A DNA stretch of 64,000 nucleotides from Megalopta genalis (GCF_051020955.1 NW_027476320.1:124001-188000); one strand, 5' to 3'. Positions 35,686 to 48,724 are shown, counted from the first letter of the stretch. Notes: a model not told the origin generated them from the sequence alone. A program made the numbers and translations.

Positions 35686-36807
35686 GATGGACAAGGTTTG
35701 GCTTCAAATCCATGCGAAACTAATGATTTAGATTCAGATACTAGCGATATAAGTGATAGAGCTTCAAATGGAGGGGAAACAAACGAGATAGCTCCAAATC
35801 CAAGCGAATCATAGCTTCATAGAATCATTTAGCTTCAAATCAATGCGATTTAGAAGGTTTAAGTTCAAATCCAGGCGAAACAAATAATTTACTTTCAAAC
35901 GCTTGGGATATAAGTGATATAGCTTCAAATGCAGAAGAAACAGACGAGTTTGCATCAAATCCATGCGAAACACATGAGTTAGCTGCAAATCAATGCGATG
36001 TAGAAGGTTTAGCTTGAAATCCATGCGAAACAAATGATTTATCTTCAAACACTTGGGATATAAGTGATATGTCTTAAAATGCAGACGAAACAAACGATTT
36101 AGCTTCCAATCCAAGCGAATCACATGATTTAGCTTCAAATCAATGCGATGTAGAAAGTCTAGCTGCAAATCCATGCGAAACAAATTATTTAGCTTCAGAT
36201 ACTTGCGATATAAGTGATACAGCTACAAATGCAGACGAAATAAACGATTTAGATTCCAATCTAGTCGAAACACATGATTTAGCTTTAAATCAATGCGATG
36301 TAGAAGATTTAGCTTCAAATCCATGAGACGCAAATGATTTAGCTTCAGATACTTGCGATATAAGTGATATTGCTTCAAATGCAGACGAATCAAACGAGTT
36401 AGCTTCAAAATCCATGCGATACACATGATTAAGCTCCAAATCAATGCTATGTAGAAGGATTAGCATCAAATCCATGCGACACAAATGATTTACCTTCTGA
36501 TACTTGCGATATAAGTGATATAGTTTCAAATGCAGACGAATCAAACGAGTTAGCTTCAAAATCCATGCGAAACGCTTGATTTAGCTGCAAATCAATGCGA
36601 TGAAGAAAGTTTAGATGCAAATCCATGCGGTACACATGATGTAGCATCCAATCAATGCGATGTAGAAGGTTTAGCTTCAAATCCATGGGAAACAAATGAT
36701 TTAGCTTCAGATACTTGCGATACATTGATATTGCTTCAAATGCAGGCGAAACTAACGAGTTAGCTTCGAATTCATGCGAAATACATGATTTAGCTTCAAA
36801 TCAATGC
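35686..36807. repeat. 1,122-bp linker, copy 2
   Basis: Same content as 30,722-31,843, with the 41-bp unit at 35806-35846 and the 29-bp unit at 36719. A shared difference from copy 1 is cacatgagttagc near 35,971 in place of cacatgatttagc. Confidence 0.8.
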
Positions 36808-36959
36808 GATGTAGAAGGTTTAGCTTCAAATCCATGCGAAACAAATGATTTAGCTTCAAACACTTGGGATATAAGTGATATAGCTGCAAATGCAGAAGAA
36901 TCAAACGGGATTAGCTTCAAAATCCATGCAATACATATCATTTAGCTTCAAATCGATAC

Positions 36960-37589
36960 GAAGTAGAATGCCTAGCTTCAAATCCAGGCGAAACAAATAA
37001 TTTGCTTTCAAACGCCTGTGATATAAGTGATATAGCTTCAAATGCAGACGAAACAGACGAGTTAGCTTCAAATCCATGCGAAACACATGATTTAGCTTCA
37101 AATCAATTTGAAGTAGAAGGATTAGCTTCAAATCCATGCGATACAATTGATTTAGCAACAGATACATGCGATATAAGTGATATAGATTCAAATGCAGGAG
37201 AAACAAACGAGTTAGCTGCAAATCCAAACGAATCACATGATTTAGCTTGAAATCAATGCGATGTAGAAGGTTTTGCTTCAAATCCATGAGACACAAATGA
37301 TTTAGATTAAGATACTTGCGATATAAGTGATAGAGCTTCAAATGCAGACGAAACAAACGAGTTAGCTTCCAATCCAAGCGAATCACATGATTTAGCTTCA
37401 AATCAATGCGATGTAGAAAGTTCAGCTTCAAATCCATGCGACACAAATGATTTAGCTTAAGATACTTGCGATATATGTGATACAGTTTCAAATGCAGGCG
37501 AAACAAACGAGTTAGCTTCAAATCCATGCGAAACACATGAATTAGCTTCAAACCCATGCGATACACATGATTAAGCAGCAAATCAATGC
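36960..37589. repeat. Truncated HOR copy 10 (630 bp)
   Basis: Begins with a chimeric unit: gaagtagaatgcctagc from the 362-bp linker is fused to caaatccaggc, the end of the sixth HOR unit. The first five HOR units are missing and a further two units (gatttagcaac... and gaagtataagg...) are deleted internally, leaving 21 units. The preceding 152 bp (36,808-36,959) are the first five units of the 362-bp linker. Confidence 0.8.
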
Positions 37590-37951
37590 GATGGAGAAGG
37601 CTTAGCTTCAAATCCATGCGAAACAAATGATTTAGCTTCAAACACTTGGGATATAAGTGATATAGCTGCAAATGCAGAAGAATCAAACGGGATTAGCTTC
37701 AAAATCCATGCAATACATATCATTTAGCTTCAAATCGATACGAAGTAGAATGCCTAGCTTCAAATCCATGCGAAACAAATGATTTAGGTTCAGATACTTG
37801 CGATATAATTGATATAGCATCAAATGCAGGCGAAACGACCGAGTTAGCTTCAAATCCATGCGAAACACATGATTTAGCTGCAAATCAATGCGATGTAGAA
37901 GGTTTAGCTTCAAATTCATGCGAAACAAATGATTTAGCTTTAAATCCATGC
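37590..37951. repeat. 362-bp linker, occurrence 3
   Basis: Twelve units with the 32-bp unit, identical in order to the other occurrences. It follows the truncated HOR whose last unit has acatgattaagcagc. Confidence 0.8.
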
Positions 37952-38791
37952 CAAGTAGAAGGCTTAGCTTCAAATCCATGCGAAACAAATGATTTAGCAT
38001 CAGATACTTGCGATATAACTGATATAATTTCAAATGCAGGGGGAACAAACGAGTTAGCATCAAATCCATGCAAAACACATGATTTAGCTTCAAATCAATG
38101 CGATGTAGAAGGTTTAACTTCAAATCCAGGCGAAACAAATAATTTGCTTTCAAACGCCTGTGATATAAGTGATATAGCTTCAAATGCAGACGAAACAGAC
38201 GAGTTAGCTTCAAATCCATGCAAAACACATGATTTAGCTTCAAATCAATTTGAAGTAGAAGGATTAGCTTCAAATCCATGCGATACAATTGATTTAGCAA
38301 CAGATACATGCGATATAAGTGATATAGATTCAAATGCAGGAGAAACAAACGAGTTAGCTGCAAATCCAAACGAATCACATGATTTAGCTTGAAATCAATG
38401 CGATGTAGAAGGTTTTGCTTCAAATCCATGAGACACAAATGATTTAGATTAAGATACTTGCGATATAAGTGATACAGCTTCAAATGCAGACGAAACAAAC
38501 GAGTTAGCTTCCAATCCAAGCGAATCACATGATTTAGCTTCAAATCAATGCGATGTAGAAAGTTCAGCTTCAAATCCATGCGACACAAATGATTTAGCTT
38601 AAGATACTTGCGATATATGTGATACAGTTTCAAATGCAGGCGAAACAAACGAGTTAGCTTCAAATCCATGCGAAACACATGATTTAGCAACAAATCAATG
38701 CGAAGTATAAGGTTTAGCTTCAAATCCATGCGAAACACATGAATTAGCTTCAAACCCATGCGATACACATGATTTAGCAGCAAATCAATGC
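37952..38791. repeat. HOR copy 11
   Basis: Full 840 bp, starting caagtagaaggc. A private change, ccatgcaaaacacatg near 38,218, is shared with the partner 7,609 bp downstream. The - frame is open through this copy and the next one. Confidence 0.85.
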
Positions 38792-39631
38792 GATGGAGAA
38801 GGCTTAGCTTCAAATCCATGCGAAACAAATGATTTAGCATCAGATACTTGCGATATAACTGATATAATTTCAAATACAGGGGGAACAAACGAGTTAGCAT
38901 CAAATCCATGCAAAACACATGATTTAGCTTCAAATCAATGCGATGTAGAAGGTTTAACTTCAAATCCAGGCGAAACAAATAATTTGCTTTCAAACGCCTG
39001 TGATATAAGTGATATAGCTTCAAATGCAGACGAAACAGACGAGTTAGCTTCAAATCCATGCGAAACACATGATTTAGCTTCAAATCAATTTGAAGTAGAA
39101 GGATTAGCTTCAAATCCATGCGATACAATTGATTTAGCAACAGATACATGCGATATAAGTGATATAGATTCAAATGCAGGAGAAGCAAACGAGTTAGCTG
39201 CAAATCCAAACGAATCACATGATTTAGCTTGAAATCAATGCGATGTAGAAGGTTTTGCTTCAAATCCATGAGACACAAATGATTTAGATTCAGATACTTG
39301 CGATATAAGTGATACAGCTTCAAATGCAGACGAAACAAACGAGTTAGCTTCCAATCCAAGCGAATCACATGATTTAGCTTCAAATCAATGCGATGTAGAA
39401 AGTTCAGCTTCAAATCCATGCGACACAAATGATTTAGCTTAAGATACTTGCGATATATGTGATACAGTTTCAAATGCAGGCGAAACAAACGAGTTAGCTT
39501 CAAATCCATGCGAAACACATGATTTAGCAACAAATCAATGCGAAGTATAAGGTTTAGCTTCAAATCCATGCGAAACACATGAATTAGCTTCAAACCCATG
39601 CGATACACATGATTTAGCAGCAAATCAATGC
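38792..39631. repeat. HOR copy 12
   Basis: Full 840 bp in tandem with copy 11, carrying ggagaagcaaacg near 39,180 as in copy 9. It leads into a gatggacaagg junction unit that, unlike elsewhere, is followed after two more units by 362-bp-linker units (chimeric junction near 39,700). Confidence 0.85.
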
Positions 39632-39783
39632 GATGGACAAGGTTTGGCTTCAAATCCATGCGAAACTAATGATTTAGATTCAGATACTAGCGATATAAGT
39701 GATATAGCTGCAAATGCAGAAGAATCAAACGGGATTAGCTTCAAAATCCATGCAATACATATCATTTAGCTTCAAATCGATAC

Positions 39784-40413
39784 GAAGTAGAATGCCTAGC
39801 TTCAAATCCAGGCGAAACAAATAATTTGCTTTCAAACGCCTGTGATATAAGTGATATAGCTTCAAATGCAGACGAAACAGACGAGTTAGCTTCAAATCCA
39901 TGCGAAACACATGATTTAGCTTCAAATCAATTTGAAGTAGAAGGATTAGCTTCAAATCCATGCGATACAATTGATTTAGCAACAGATACATGCGATATAA
40001 GTGATATAGATTCAAATGCAGGAGAAACAAACGAGTTAGCTGCAAATCCAAACGAATCACATGATTTAGCTTGAAATCAATGCGATGTAGAAGGTTTTGC
40101 TTCAAATCCATGAGACACAAATGATTTAGATTAAGATACTTGCGATATAAGTGATAGAGCTTCAAATGCAGACGAAACAAACGAGTTAGCTTCCAATCCA
40201 AGCGAATCACATGATTTAGCTTCAAATCAATGCGATGTAGAAAGTTCAGCTTCAAATCCATGCGACACAAATGATTTAGCTTAAGATACTTGCGATATAT
40301 GTGATACAGTTTCAAATGCAGGCGAAACAAACGAGTTAGCTTCAAATCCATGCGAAACACATGAATTAGCTTCAAACCCATGCGATACACATGATTAAGC
40401 AGCAAATCAATGC
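39784..40413. repeat. Truncated HOR copy 13 (630 bp)
   Basis: Same chimeric start (gaagtagaatgcc fused to caaatccaggc), same loss of the first five units and same internal two-unit deletion as the copy at 36,960 (offset 2,824 bp). It was therefore copied as a rearranged block and did not form twice. Confidence 0.8.
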
Positions 40414-41253
40414 GATGGAGAAGGCTTAGCTTCAAATCCATGCGAAACAAATGATTTAGCATCAGATACTTGCGATATAACTGATATAATTTCAAATGCA
40501 GGGGGAACAAACGAGTTAGCATCAAATCCATGCAAAACACATGATTTAGATTCAAATCAATGCGATGTAGAAGGTTTAACTTCAAATCCAGGCGAAACAA
40601 ATAATTTGCTTTCAAACGCCTGTGATATCAGTGATATAGCTTCAAATGCAGACGAAACAGACGAGTTAGCTTCAAATCCATGCGAAACACATGATTTAGC
40701 TTCAAATCAATTTGAAGTAGAAGGATTAGCTTCAAATCCATGCGATACAATTGATTTAGCAACAGATACATGCGATATAAGTGATATAGATTCAAATGCA
40801 GGAGAAACAAACGAGTTAGCTGCAAATCCAAACGAATCACATGATTTAGCTTGAAATCAATGCGATGTAGAAGGTTTTGCTTCAAATCCATGAGACACAA
40901 ATGATTTAGATTAAGATACTTGCGATATAAGTGATACAGCTTCAAATGCAGACGAAACAAACGAGTTAGCTTCCAATCCAAGCGAATCACATGATTTAGC
41001 TTCAAATCAATGCGATGTAGAAAGTTCAGCTTCAAATCCATGCGACACAAATGATTTAGCTTAAGATACTTGCGATATATGTGATACAGTTTCAAATGCA
41101 GGCGAAACAAACGAGTTAGCTTCAAATCCATGCGAAACACATGATTTAGCAACAAATCAATGCGAAGTATAAGGTTTAGCTTCAAATCCATGCGAAACAC
41201 ATGAATTAGCTTCAAACCCATGCGATACACATGATTTAGCAGCAAATCAATGC
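40414..41253. repeat. HOR copy 14
   Basis: Partner of copy 7 at +7,609 bp, sharing gatttagattcaaatc and gatatcagtg. Its first unit begins gatggagaaggc where copy 7 begins caagtagaaggc, which marks the left end of the 7,609-bp-offset duplication. Confidence 0.85.
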
Positions 41254-41615
41254 GATGGAGAAGGCTTAGCTTCAAATCCATGCGAAACAAATGATTTAGC
41301 TTCAAACACTTGGGATATAAGTGATATAGCTGCAAATGCAGAAGAATCAAACGGGATTAGCTTCAAAATCCATGCAATACATATCATTTAGCTTCAAATC
41401 GATACGAAGTAGAATGCCTAGCTTCAAATCCATGCGAAACAAATGATTTAGGTTCAGATACTTGCGATATAATTGATATAGCATCAAATGCAGGCGAAAC
41501 GACCGAGTTAGCTTCAAATCCATGCGAAACACATGATTTAGCTGCAAATCAATGCGATGTAGAAGGTTTAGCTTCAAATTCATGCGAAACAAATGATTTA
41601 GCTTTAAATCCATGC
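41254..41615. repeat. 362-bp linker, occurrence 4
   Basis: Partner of 33,645-34,006 at +7,609 bp, with the 32-bp unit and the gaagtagaatgcc unit. Confidence 0.8.
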
Positions 41616-42454
41616 CAAGTAGAAGGCTTAGCTTCAAATCCATGCGAAACAAATGATTTAGCATCAGATACTTGCGATATAACTGATATAATTTCAAATG
41701 CAGGGGGAACAAACGAGTTAGCATCAAATCCATGCAAAACACATGATTTAGCTTCAAATCAATGCGATGTAGAAGGTTTAACTTCAAATCCAGGCGAAAC
41801 AAATAATTTGCTTTCAAACGCCTGTGATATAAGTGATATAGCTTCAAATGCAGACGAAACAGACGAGTTAGCTTCAAATCCATGCGAAACACATGATTTA
41901 GCTTCAAATCAATTTGAAGTAGAAGGATTAGCTTCAAATCCATGCGATACAATTGATTTAGCAACAGATACATGCGATATAAGTGATATAGATTCAAATG
42001 CAGGAGAAACAAACGAGTTAGCTGCAAATCCATCGAATCACATGATTTAGCTTGAAATCAATGCGATGTAGAAGGTTTTGCTTCAAATCCATGAGACACA
42101 AATGATTTAGATTAAGATACTTGCGATATAAGCGATACAGCTTCAAATGCAGACGAAACAAACGAGTTAGCTTCCAATCCAAGCGAATCACATGATTTAG
42201 CTTCAAATCAATGCGATGTAGAAAGTTCAGCTTCAAATCCATGCGACACAAATGATTTAGCTTAAGATACTTGCGATATATGTGATACAGTTTCAAATGC
42301 AGGCGAAACAAACGAGTTAGCTTCAAATCCATGCGAAACACATGATTTAGCAACAAATCAATGCGAAGTATAAGGTTTAGCTTCAAATCCATGCGAAACA
42401 CATGAATTAGCTTCAAACCCATGCGATACACATGATTTAGCAGCAAATCAATGC
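41616..42454. repeat. HOR copy 15 (839 bp)
   Basis: Partner of copy 8 at +7,609 bp, with the same 1-bp deletion (ccatcgaatc near 42,033) and the same gatataagcgatac variant. Confidence 0.85.
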
Positions 42455-43294
42455 GATGGAGAAGGCTTAGCTTCAAATCCATGCGAAACAAATGATTTAG
42501 CATCAGATACTTGCGATATAACTGATATAATTTCAAATACAGGGGGAACAAACGAGTTAGCATCAAATCCATGCAAAACACATGATTTAGCTTCAAATCA
42601 ATGCGATGTAGAAGGTTTAACTTCAAATCCAGGCGAAACAAATAATTTGCTTTCAAACGCCTGTGATATAAGTGATATAGCTTCAAATGCAGACGAAACA
42701 GACGAGTTAGCTTCAAATCCATGCGAAACACATGATTTAGCTTCAAATCAATTTGAAGTAGAAGGATTAGCTTCAAATCCATGCGATACAATTGATTTAG
42801 CAACAGATACATGCGATATAAGTGATATAGATTCAAATGCAGGAGAAGCAAACGAGTTAGCTGCAAATCCAAACGAATCACATGATTTAGCTTGAAATCA
42901 ATGCGATGTAGAAGGTTTTGCTTCAAATCCATGAGACACAAATGATTTAGATTCAGATACTTGCGATATAAGTGATACAGCTTCAAATGCAGACGAAACA
43001 AACGAGTTAGCTTCCAATCCAAGCGAATCACATGATTTAGCTTCAAATCAATGCGATGTAGAAAGTTCAGCTTCAAATCCATGCGACACAAATGATTTAG
43101 CTTAAGATACTTGCGATATATGTGATACAGTTTCAAATGCAGGCGAAACAAACGAGTTAGCTTCAAATCCATGCGAAACACATGATTTAGCAACAAATCA
43201 ATGCGAAGTATAAGGTTTAGCTTCAAATCCATGCGAAACACATGAATTAGCATCAAACCCATGCGATACACATGATTTAGCAGCAAATCAATGC
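42455..43294. repeat. HOR copy 16
   Basis: Partner of copy 9 at +7,609 bp, carrying ggagaagcaaacg and catgaattagcatc. It leads into the third 1,122-bp linker. Confidence 0.85.
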
Positions 43295-44416
43295 GATGGA
43301 CAAGGTTTGGCTTCAAATCCATGCGAAACTAATGATTTAGATTCAGATACTAGCGATATAAGTGATAGAGCTTCAAATGGAGGGGAAACAAACGAGATAG
43401 CTCCAAATCCAAGCGAATCATAGCTTCATAGAATCATTTAGCTTCAAATCAATGCGATTTAGAAGGTTTAAGTTCAAATCCAGGCGAAACAAATAATTTA
43501 CTTTCAAACGCTTGGGATATAAGTGATATAGCTTCAAATGCAGAAGAAACAGACGAGTTTGCATCAAATCCATGCGAAACACATGAGTTAGCTGCAAATC
43601 AATGCGATGTAGAAGGTTTAGCTTGAAATCCATGCGAAACAAATGATTTATCTTCAAACACTTGGGATATAAGTGATATGTCTTAAAATGCAGACGAAAC
43701 AAACGATTTAGCTTCCAATCCAAGCGAATCACATGATTTAGCTTCAAATCAATGCGATGTAGAAAGTCTAGCTGCAAATCCATGCGAAACAAATTATTTA
43801 GCTTCAGATACTTGCGATATAAGTGATACAGCTACAAATGCAGACGAAATAAACGATTTAGATTCCAATCTAGTCGAAACACATGATTTAGCTTTAAATC
43901 AATGCGATGTAGAAGATTTAGCTTCAAATCCATGAGACGCAAATGATTTAGCTTCAGATACTTGCGATATAAGTGATATTGCTTCAAATGCAGACGAATC
44001 AAACGAGTTAGCTTCAAAATCCATGCGATACACATGATTAAGCTCCAAATCAATGCTATGTAGAAGGATTAGCATCAAATCCATGCGACACAAATGATTT
44101 ACCTTCTGATACTTGCGATATAAGTGATATAGTTTCAAATGCAGACGAATCAAACGAGTTAGCTTCAAAATCCATGCGAAACGCTTGATTTAGCTGCAAA
44201 TCAATGCGATGAAGAAAGTTTAGATGCAAATCCATGCGGTACACATGATGTAGCATCCAATCAATGCGATGTAGAAGGTTTAGCTTCAAATCCATGGGAA
44301 ACAAATGATTTAGCTTCAGATACTTGCGATACATTGATATTGCTTCAAATGCAGGCGAAACTAACGAGTTAGCTTCGAATTCATGCGAAATACATGATTT
44401 AGCTTCAAATCAATGC
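43295..44416. repeat. 1,122-bp linker, copy 3
   Basis: Partner of 35,686-36,807 at +7,609 bp and of 47,241-48,362 at +3,946 bp. The 41-bp unit is at 43415-43455 and the 29-bp unit at 44328. Confidence 0.8.
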
Positions 44417-44568
44417 GATGTAGAAGGTTTAGCTTCAAATCCATGCGAAACAAATGATTTAGCTTCAAACACTTGGGATATAAGTGATATAGCTGCAAAT
44501 GCAGAAGAATCAAACGGGATTAGCTTCAAAATCCATGCAATACATATCATTTAGCTTCAAATCGATAC

Positions 44569-45198
44569 GAAGTAGAATGCCTAGCTTCAAATCCAGGCGA
44601 AACAAATAATTTGCTTTCAAACGCCTGTGATATAAGTGATATAGCTTCAAATGCAGACGAAACAGACGAGTTAGCTTCAAATCCATGCGAAACACATGAT
44701 TTAGCTTCAAATCAATTTGAAGTAGAAGGATTAGCTTCAAATCCATGCGATACAATTGATTTAGCAACAGATACATGCGATATAAGTGATATAGATTCAA
44801 ATGCAGGAGAAACAAACGAGTTAGCTGCAAATCCAAACGAATCACATGATTTAGCTTGAAATCAATGCGATGTAGAAGGTTTTGCTTCAAATCCATGAGA
44901 CACAAATGATTTAGATTAAGATACTTGCGATATAAGTGATAGAGCTTCAAATGCAGACGAAACAAACGAGTTAGCTTCCAATCCAAGCGAATCACATGAT
45001 TTAGCTTCAAATCAATGCGATGTAGAAAGTTCAGCTTCAAATCCATGCGACACAAATGATTTAGCTTAAGATACTTGCGATATATGTGATACAGTTTCAA
45101 ATGCAGGCGAAACAAACGAGTTAGCTTCAAATCCATGCGAAACACATGAATTAGCTTCAAACCCATGCGATACACATGATTAAGCAGCAAATCAATGC
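44569..45198. repeat. Truncated HOR copy 17 (630 bp)
   Basis: Partner of the truncated copy at 36,960 at +7,609 bp, with the same chimeric first unit and internal two-unit deletion. The preceding 152 bp are linker units. Confidence 0.8.
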
Positions 45199-45560
45199 GA
45201 TGGAGAAGGCTTAGCTTCAAATCCATGCGAAACAAATGATTTAGCTTCAAACACTTGGGATATAAGTGATATAGCTGCAAATGCAGAAGAATCAAACGGG
45301 ATTAGCTTCAAAATCCATGCAATACATATCATTTAGCTTCAAATCGATACGAAGTAGAATGCCTAGCTTCAAATCCATGCGAAACAAATGATTTAGGTTC
45401 AGATACTTGCGATATAATTGATATAGCATCAAATGCAGGCGAAACGACCGAGTTAGCTTCAAATCCATGCGAAACACATGATTTAGCTGCAAATCAATGC
45501 GATGTAGAAGGTTTAGCTTCAAATTCATGCGAAACAAATGATTTAGCTTTAAATCCATGC
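45199..45560. repeat. 362-bp linker, occurrence 5
   Basis: Partner of 37,590-37,951 at +7,609 bp, with the 32-bp unit. Confidence 0.8.
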
Positions 45561-46400
45561 CAAGTAGAAGGCTTAGCTTCAAATCCATGCGAAACAAATG
45601 ATTTAGCATCAGATACTTGCGATATAACTGATATAATTTCAAATGCAGGGGGAACAAACGAGTTAGCATCAAATCCATGCAAAACACATGATTTAGCTTC
45701 AAATCAATGCGATGTAGAAGGTTTAACTTCAAATCCAGGCGAAACAAATAATTTGCTTTCAAACGCCTGTGATATAAGTGATATAGCTTCAAATGCAGAC
45801 GAAACAGACGAGTTAGCTTCAAATCCATGCAAAACACATGATTTAGCTTCAAATCAATTTGAAGTAGAAGGATTAGCTTCAAATCCATGCGATACAATTG
45901 ATTTAGCAACAGATACATGCGATATAAGTGATATAGATTCAAATGCAGGAGAAACAAACGAGTTAGCTGCAAATCCAAACGAATCACATGATTTAGCTTG
46001 AAATCAATGCGATGTAGAAGGTTTTGCTTCAAATCCATGAGACACAAATGATTTAGATTAAGATACTTGCGATATAAGTGATACAGCTTCAAATGCAGAC
46101 GAAACAAACGAGTTAGCTTCCAATCCAAGCGAATCACATGATTTAGCTTCAAATCAATGCGATGTAGAAAGTTCAGCTTCAAATCCATGCGACACAAATG
46201 ATTTAGCTTAAGATACTTGCGATATATGTGATACAGTTTCAAATGCAGGCGAAACAAACGAGTTAGCTTCAAATCCATGCGAAACACATGATTTAGCAAC
46301 AAATCAATGCGAAGTATAAGGTTTAGCTTCAAATCCATGCGAAACACATGAATTAGCTTCAAACCCATGCGATACACATGATTTAGCAGCAAATCAATGC
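45561..46400. repeat. HOR copy 18
   Basis: Partner of copy 11 at +7,609 bp, including ccatgcaaaacacatg near 45,827. Confidence 0.85.
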
Positions 46401-47240
46401 GATGGAGAAGGCTTAGCTTCAAATCCATGCGAAACAAATGATTTAGCATCAGATACTTGCGATATAACTGATATAATTTCAAATACAGGGGGAACAAACG
46501 AGTTAGCATCAAATCCATGCAAAACACATGATTTAGCTTCAAATCAATGCGATGTAGAAGGTTTAACTTCAAATCCAGGCGAAACAAATAATTTGCTTTC
46601 AAACGCCTGTGATATAAGTGATATAGCTTCAAATGCAGACGAAACAGACGAGTTAGCTTCAAATCCATGCGAAACACATGATTTAGCTTCAAATCAATTT
46701 GAAGTAGAAGGATTAGCTTCAAATCCATGCGATACAATTGATTTAGCAACAGATACATGCGATATAAGTGATATAGATTCAAATGCAGGAGAAGCAAACG
46801 AGTTAGCTGCAAATCCAAACGAATCACATGATTTAGCTTGAAATCAATGCGATGTAGAAGGTTTTGCTTCAAATCCATGAGACACAAATGATTTAGATTC
46901 AGATACTTGCGATATAAGTGATACAGCTTCAAATGCAGACGAAACAAACGAGTTAGCTTCCAATCCAAGCGAATCACATGATTTAGCTTCAAATCAATGC
47001 GATGTAGAAAGTTCAGCTTCAAATCCATGCGACACAAATGATTTAGCTTAAGATACTTGCGATATATGTGATACAGTTTCAAATGCAGGCGAAACAAACG
47101 AGTTAGCTTCAAATCCATGCGAAACACATGATTTAGCAACAAATCAATGCGAAGTATAAGGTTTAGCTTCAAATCCATGCGAAACACATGAATTAGCTTC
47201 AAACCCATGCGATACACATGATTTAGCAGCAAATCAATGC
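46401..47240. repeat. HOR copy 19
   Basis: Partner of copy 12 at +7,609 bp and of copy 16 at +3,946 bp. It leads into the fourth 1,122-bp linker. Confidence 0.85.
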
Positions 47241-48362
47241 GATGGACAAGGTTTGGCTTCAAATCCATGCGAAACTAATGATTTAGATTCAGATACTAGC
47301 GATATAAGTGATATAGCTTCAAATGGAGGGGAAACAAACGAGATAGCTCCAAATCCAAGCGAATCATAGCTTCATAGAATCATTTAGCTTCAAATCAATG
47401 CGATTTAGAAGGTTTAAGTTCAAATCCAGGCGAAACAAATAATTTACTTTCAAACGCTTGGGATATAAGTGATATAGCTTCAAATGCAGAAGAAACAGAC
47501 GAGTTTGCATCAAATCCATGCGAAACACATGAGTTAGCTGCAAATCAATGCGATGTAGAAGGTTTAGCTTGAAATCCATGCGAAACAAATGATTTATCTT
47601 CAAACACTTGGGATATAAGTGATATGTCTTAAAATGCAGACGAAACAAACGATTTAGCTTCCAATCCAAGCGAATCACATGATTTAGCTTCAAATCAATG
47701 CGATGTAGAAAGTCTAGCTGCAAATCCATGCGAAACAAATTATTTAGCTTCAGATACTTGCGATATAAGTGATACAGCTACAAATGCAGACGAAATAAAC
47801 GATTTAGATTCCAATCTAGTCGAAACACATGATTTAGCTTTAAATCAATGCGATGTAGAAGATTTAGCTTCAAATCCATGAGACGCAAATGATTTAGCTT
47901 CAGATACTTGCGATATAAGTGATATTGCTTCAAATGCAGACGAATCAAACGAGTTAGCTTCAAAATCCATGCGATACACATGATTAAGCTCCAAATCAAT
48001 GCTATGTAGAAGGATTAGCATCAAATCCATGCGACACAAATGATTTACCTTCTGATACTTGCGATATAAGTGATATAGTTTCAAATGCAGACGAATCAAA
48101 CGAGTTAGCTTCAAAATTCATGCGAAACGCTTGATTTAGCTGCAAATCAATGCGATGAAGAAAGTTTAGATGCAAATCCATGCGGTACACATGATGTAGC
48201 ATCCAATCAATGCGATGTAGAAGGTTTAGCTTCAAATCCATGGGAAACAAATGATTTAGCTTCAGATACTTGCGATACATTGATATTGCTTCAAATGCAG
48301 GCGAAACTAACGAGTTAGCTTCGAATTCATGCGAAATACATGATTTAGCTTCAAATCAATGC
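47241..48362. repeat. 1,122-bp linker, copy 4
   Basis: Same as copies 2-3, with the 41-bp unit at 47361-47401 and the 29-bp unit at 48274. A private change is cttcaaaattcatgcg near 48,112 in place of cttcaaaatccatgcg. Confidence 0.8.
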
Positions 48363-48724
48363 GATGTAGAAGGTTTAGCTTCAAATCCATGCGAAACAAA
48401 TGATTTAGCTTCAAACACTTGGGATATAAGTGATATAGCTGCAAATGCAGAAGAATCAAACGGGATTAGCTTCAAAATCCATGCAATACATATCATTTAG
48501 CTTCAAATCGATACGAAGTAGAATGCCTAGCTTCAAATCCATGCGAAACAAATGATTTAGGTTCAGATACTTGCGATATAATTGATATAGCATCAAATGC
48601 AGGCGAAACGACCGAGTTAGCTTCAAATCCATGCGAAACACATGATTTAGCTGCAAATCAATGCGATGTAGAAGGTTTAGCTTCAAATCCATGCGAAACA
48701 AATGATTTAGCTTTAAATCCATGC
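48363..48724. repeat. 362-bp linker, occurrence 6
   Basis: Twelve units with the 32-bp unit. Its first unit is gatgtagaaggttta where others have gatggagaaggctta, because it is entered from a 1,122-bp linker and not from a HOR. It has caaatccatgcg near 48,686 where the other occurrences have caaattcatgcg. Confidence 0.75.

Larger units (their letters stand above)
37683..39659 (-). other. Open frame of 658 codons across HOR copies 11-12
   Basis: Open through two full HORs, ending at the 32-bp unit of the linker, which shifts the frame. An equal-length copy lies 7,609 bp downstream as a result of the segmental duplication. Encoded residues are the basic Leu/Lys/Arg/His repeat and nothing else. 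Confidence 0.1.
32830..39708. repeat. 7,609-bp-offset segmental duplication, left copy (about 6.88 kb)
   Basis: Every landmark in this block recurs 7,609 bp downstream: HOR copies, both linker types, truncated HOR, 41-bp unit, 29-bp unit, the 1-bp deletion near 34,424 and the gatatcagtg variant. The match ends near 39,708, where this copy continues gatatagctgcaaatgc and the other gatatagcttcaaatgg. The two copies appear nearly identical by eye. Confidence 0.85.
45292..47268 (-). other. Open frame of 658 codons across HOR copies 18-19
   Basis: Duplicate of the frame at 37,683-39,659. Conservation of length follows from the recent segmental duplication and is not independent evidence for coding. 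Confidence 0.1.
40439..47317. repeat. 7,609-bp-offset segmental duplication, right copy (about 6.88 kb)
   Basis: Partner of 32,830-39,708 with the same succession of HORs, linkers, truncated HOR and length variants. Within it, 42,455-44,568 also matches 46,401-48,514 at an offset of 3,946 bp, so duplications are nested. Confidence 0.85.
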
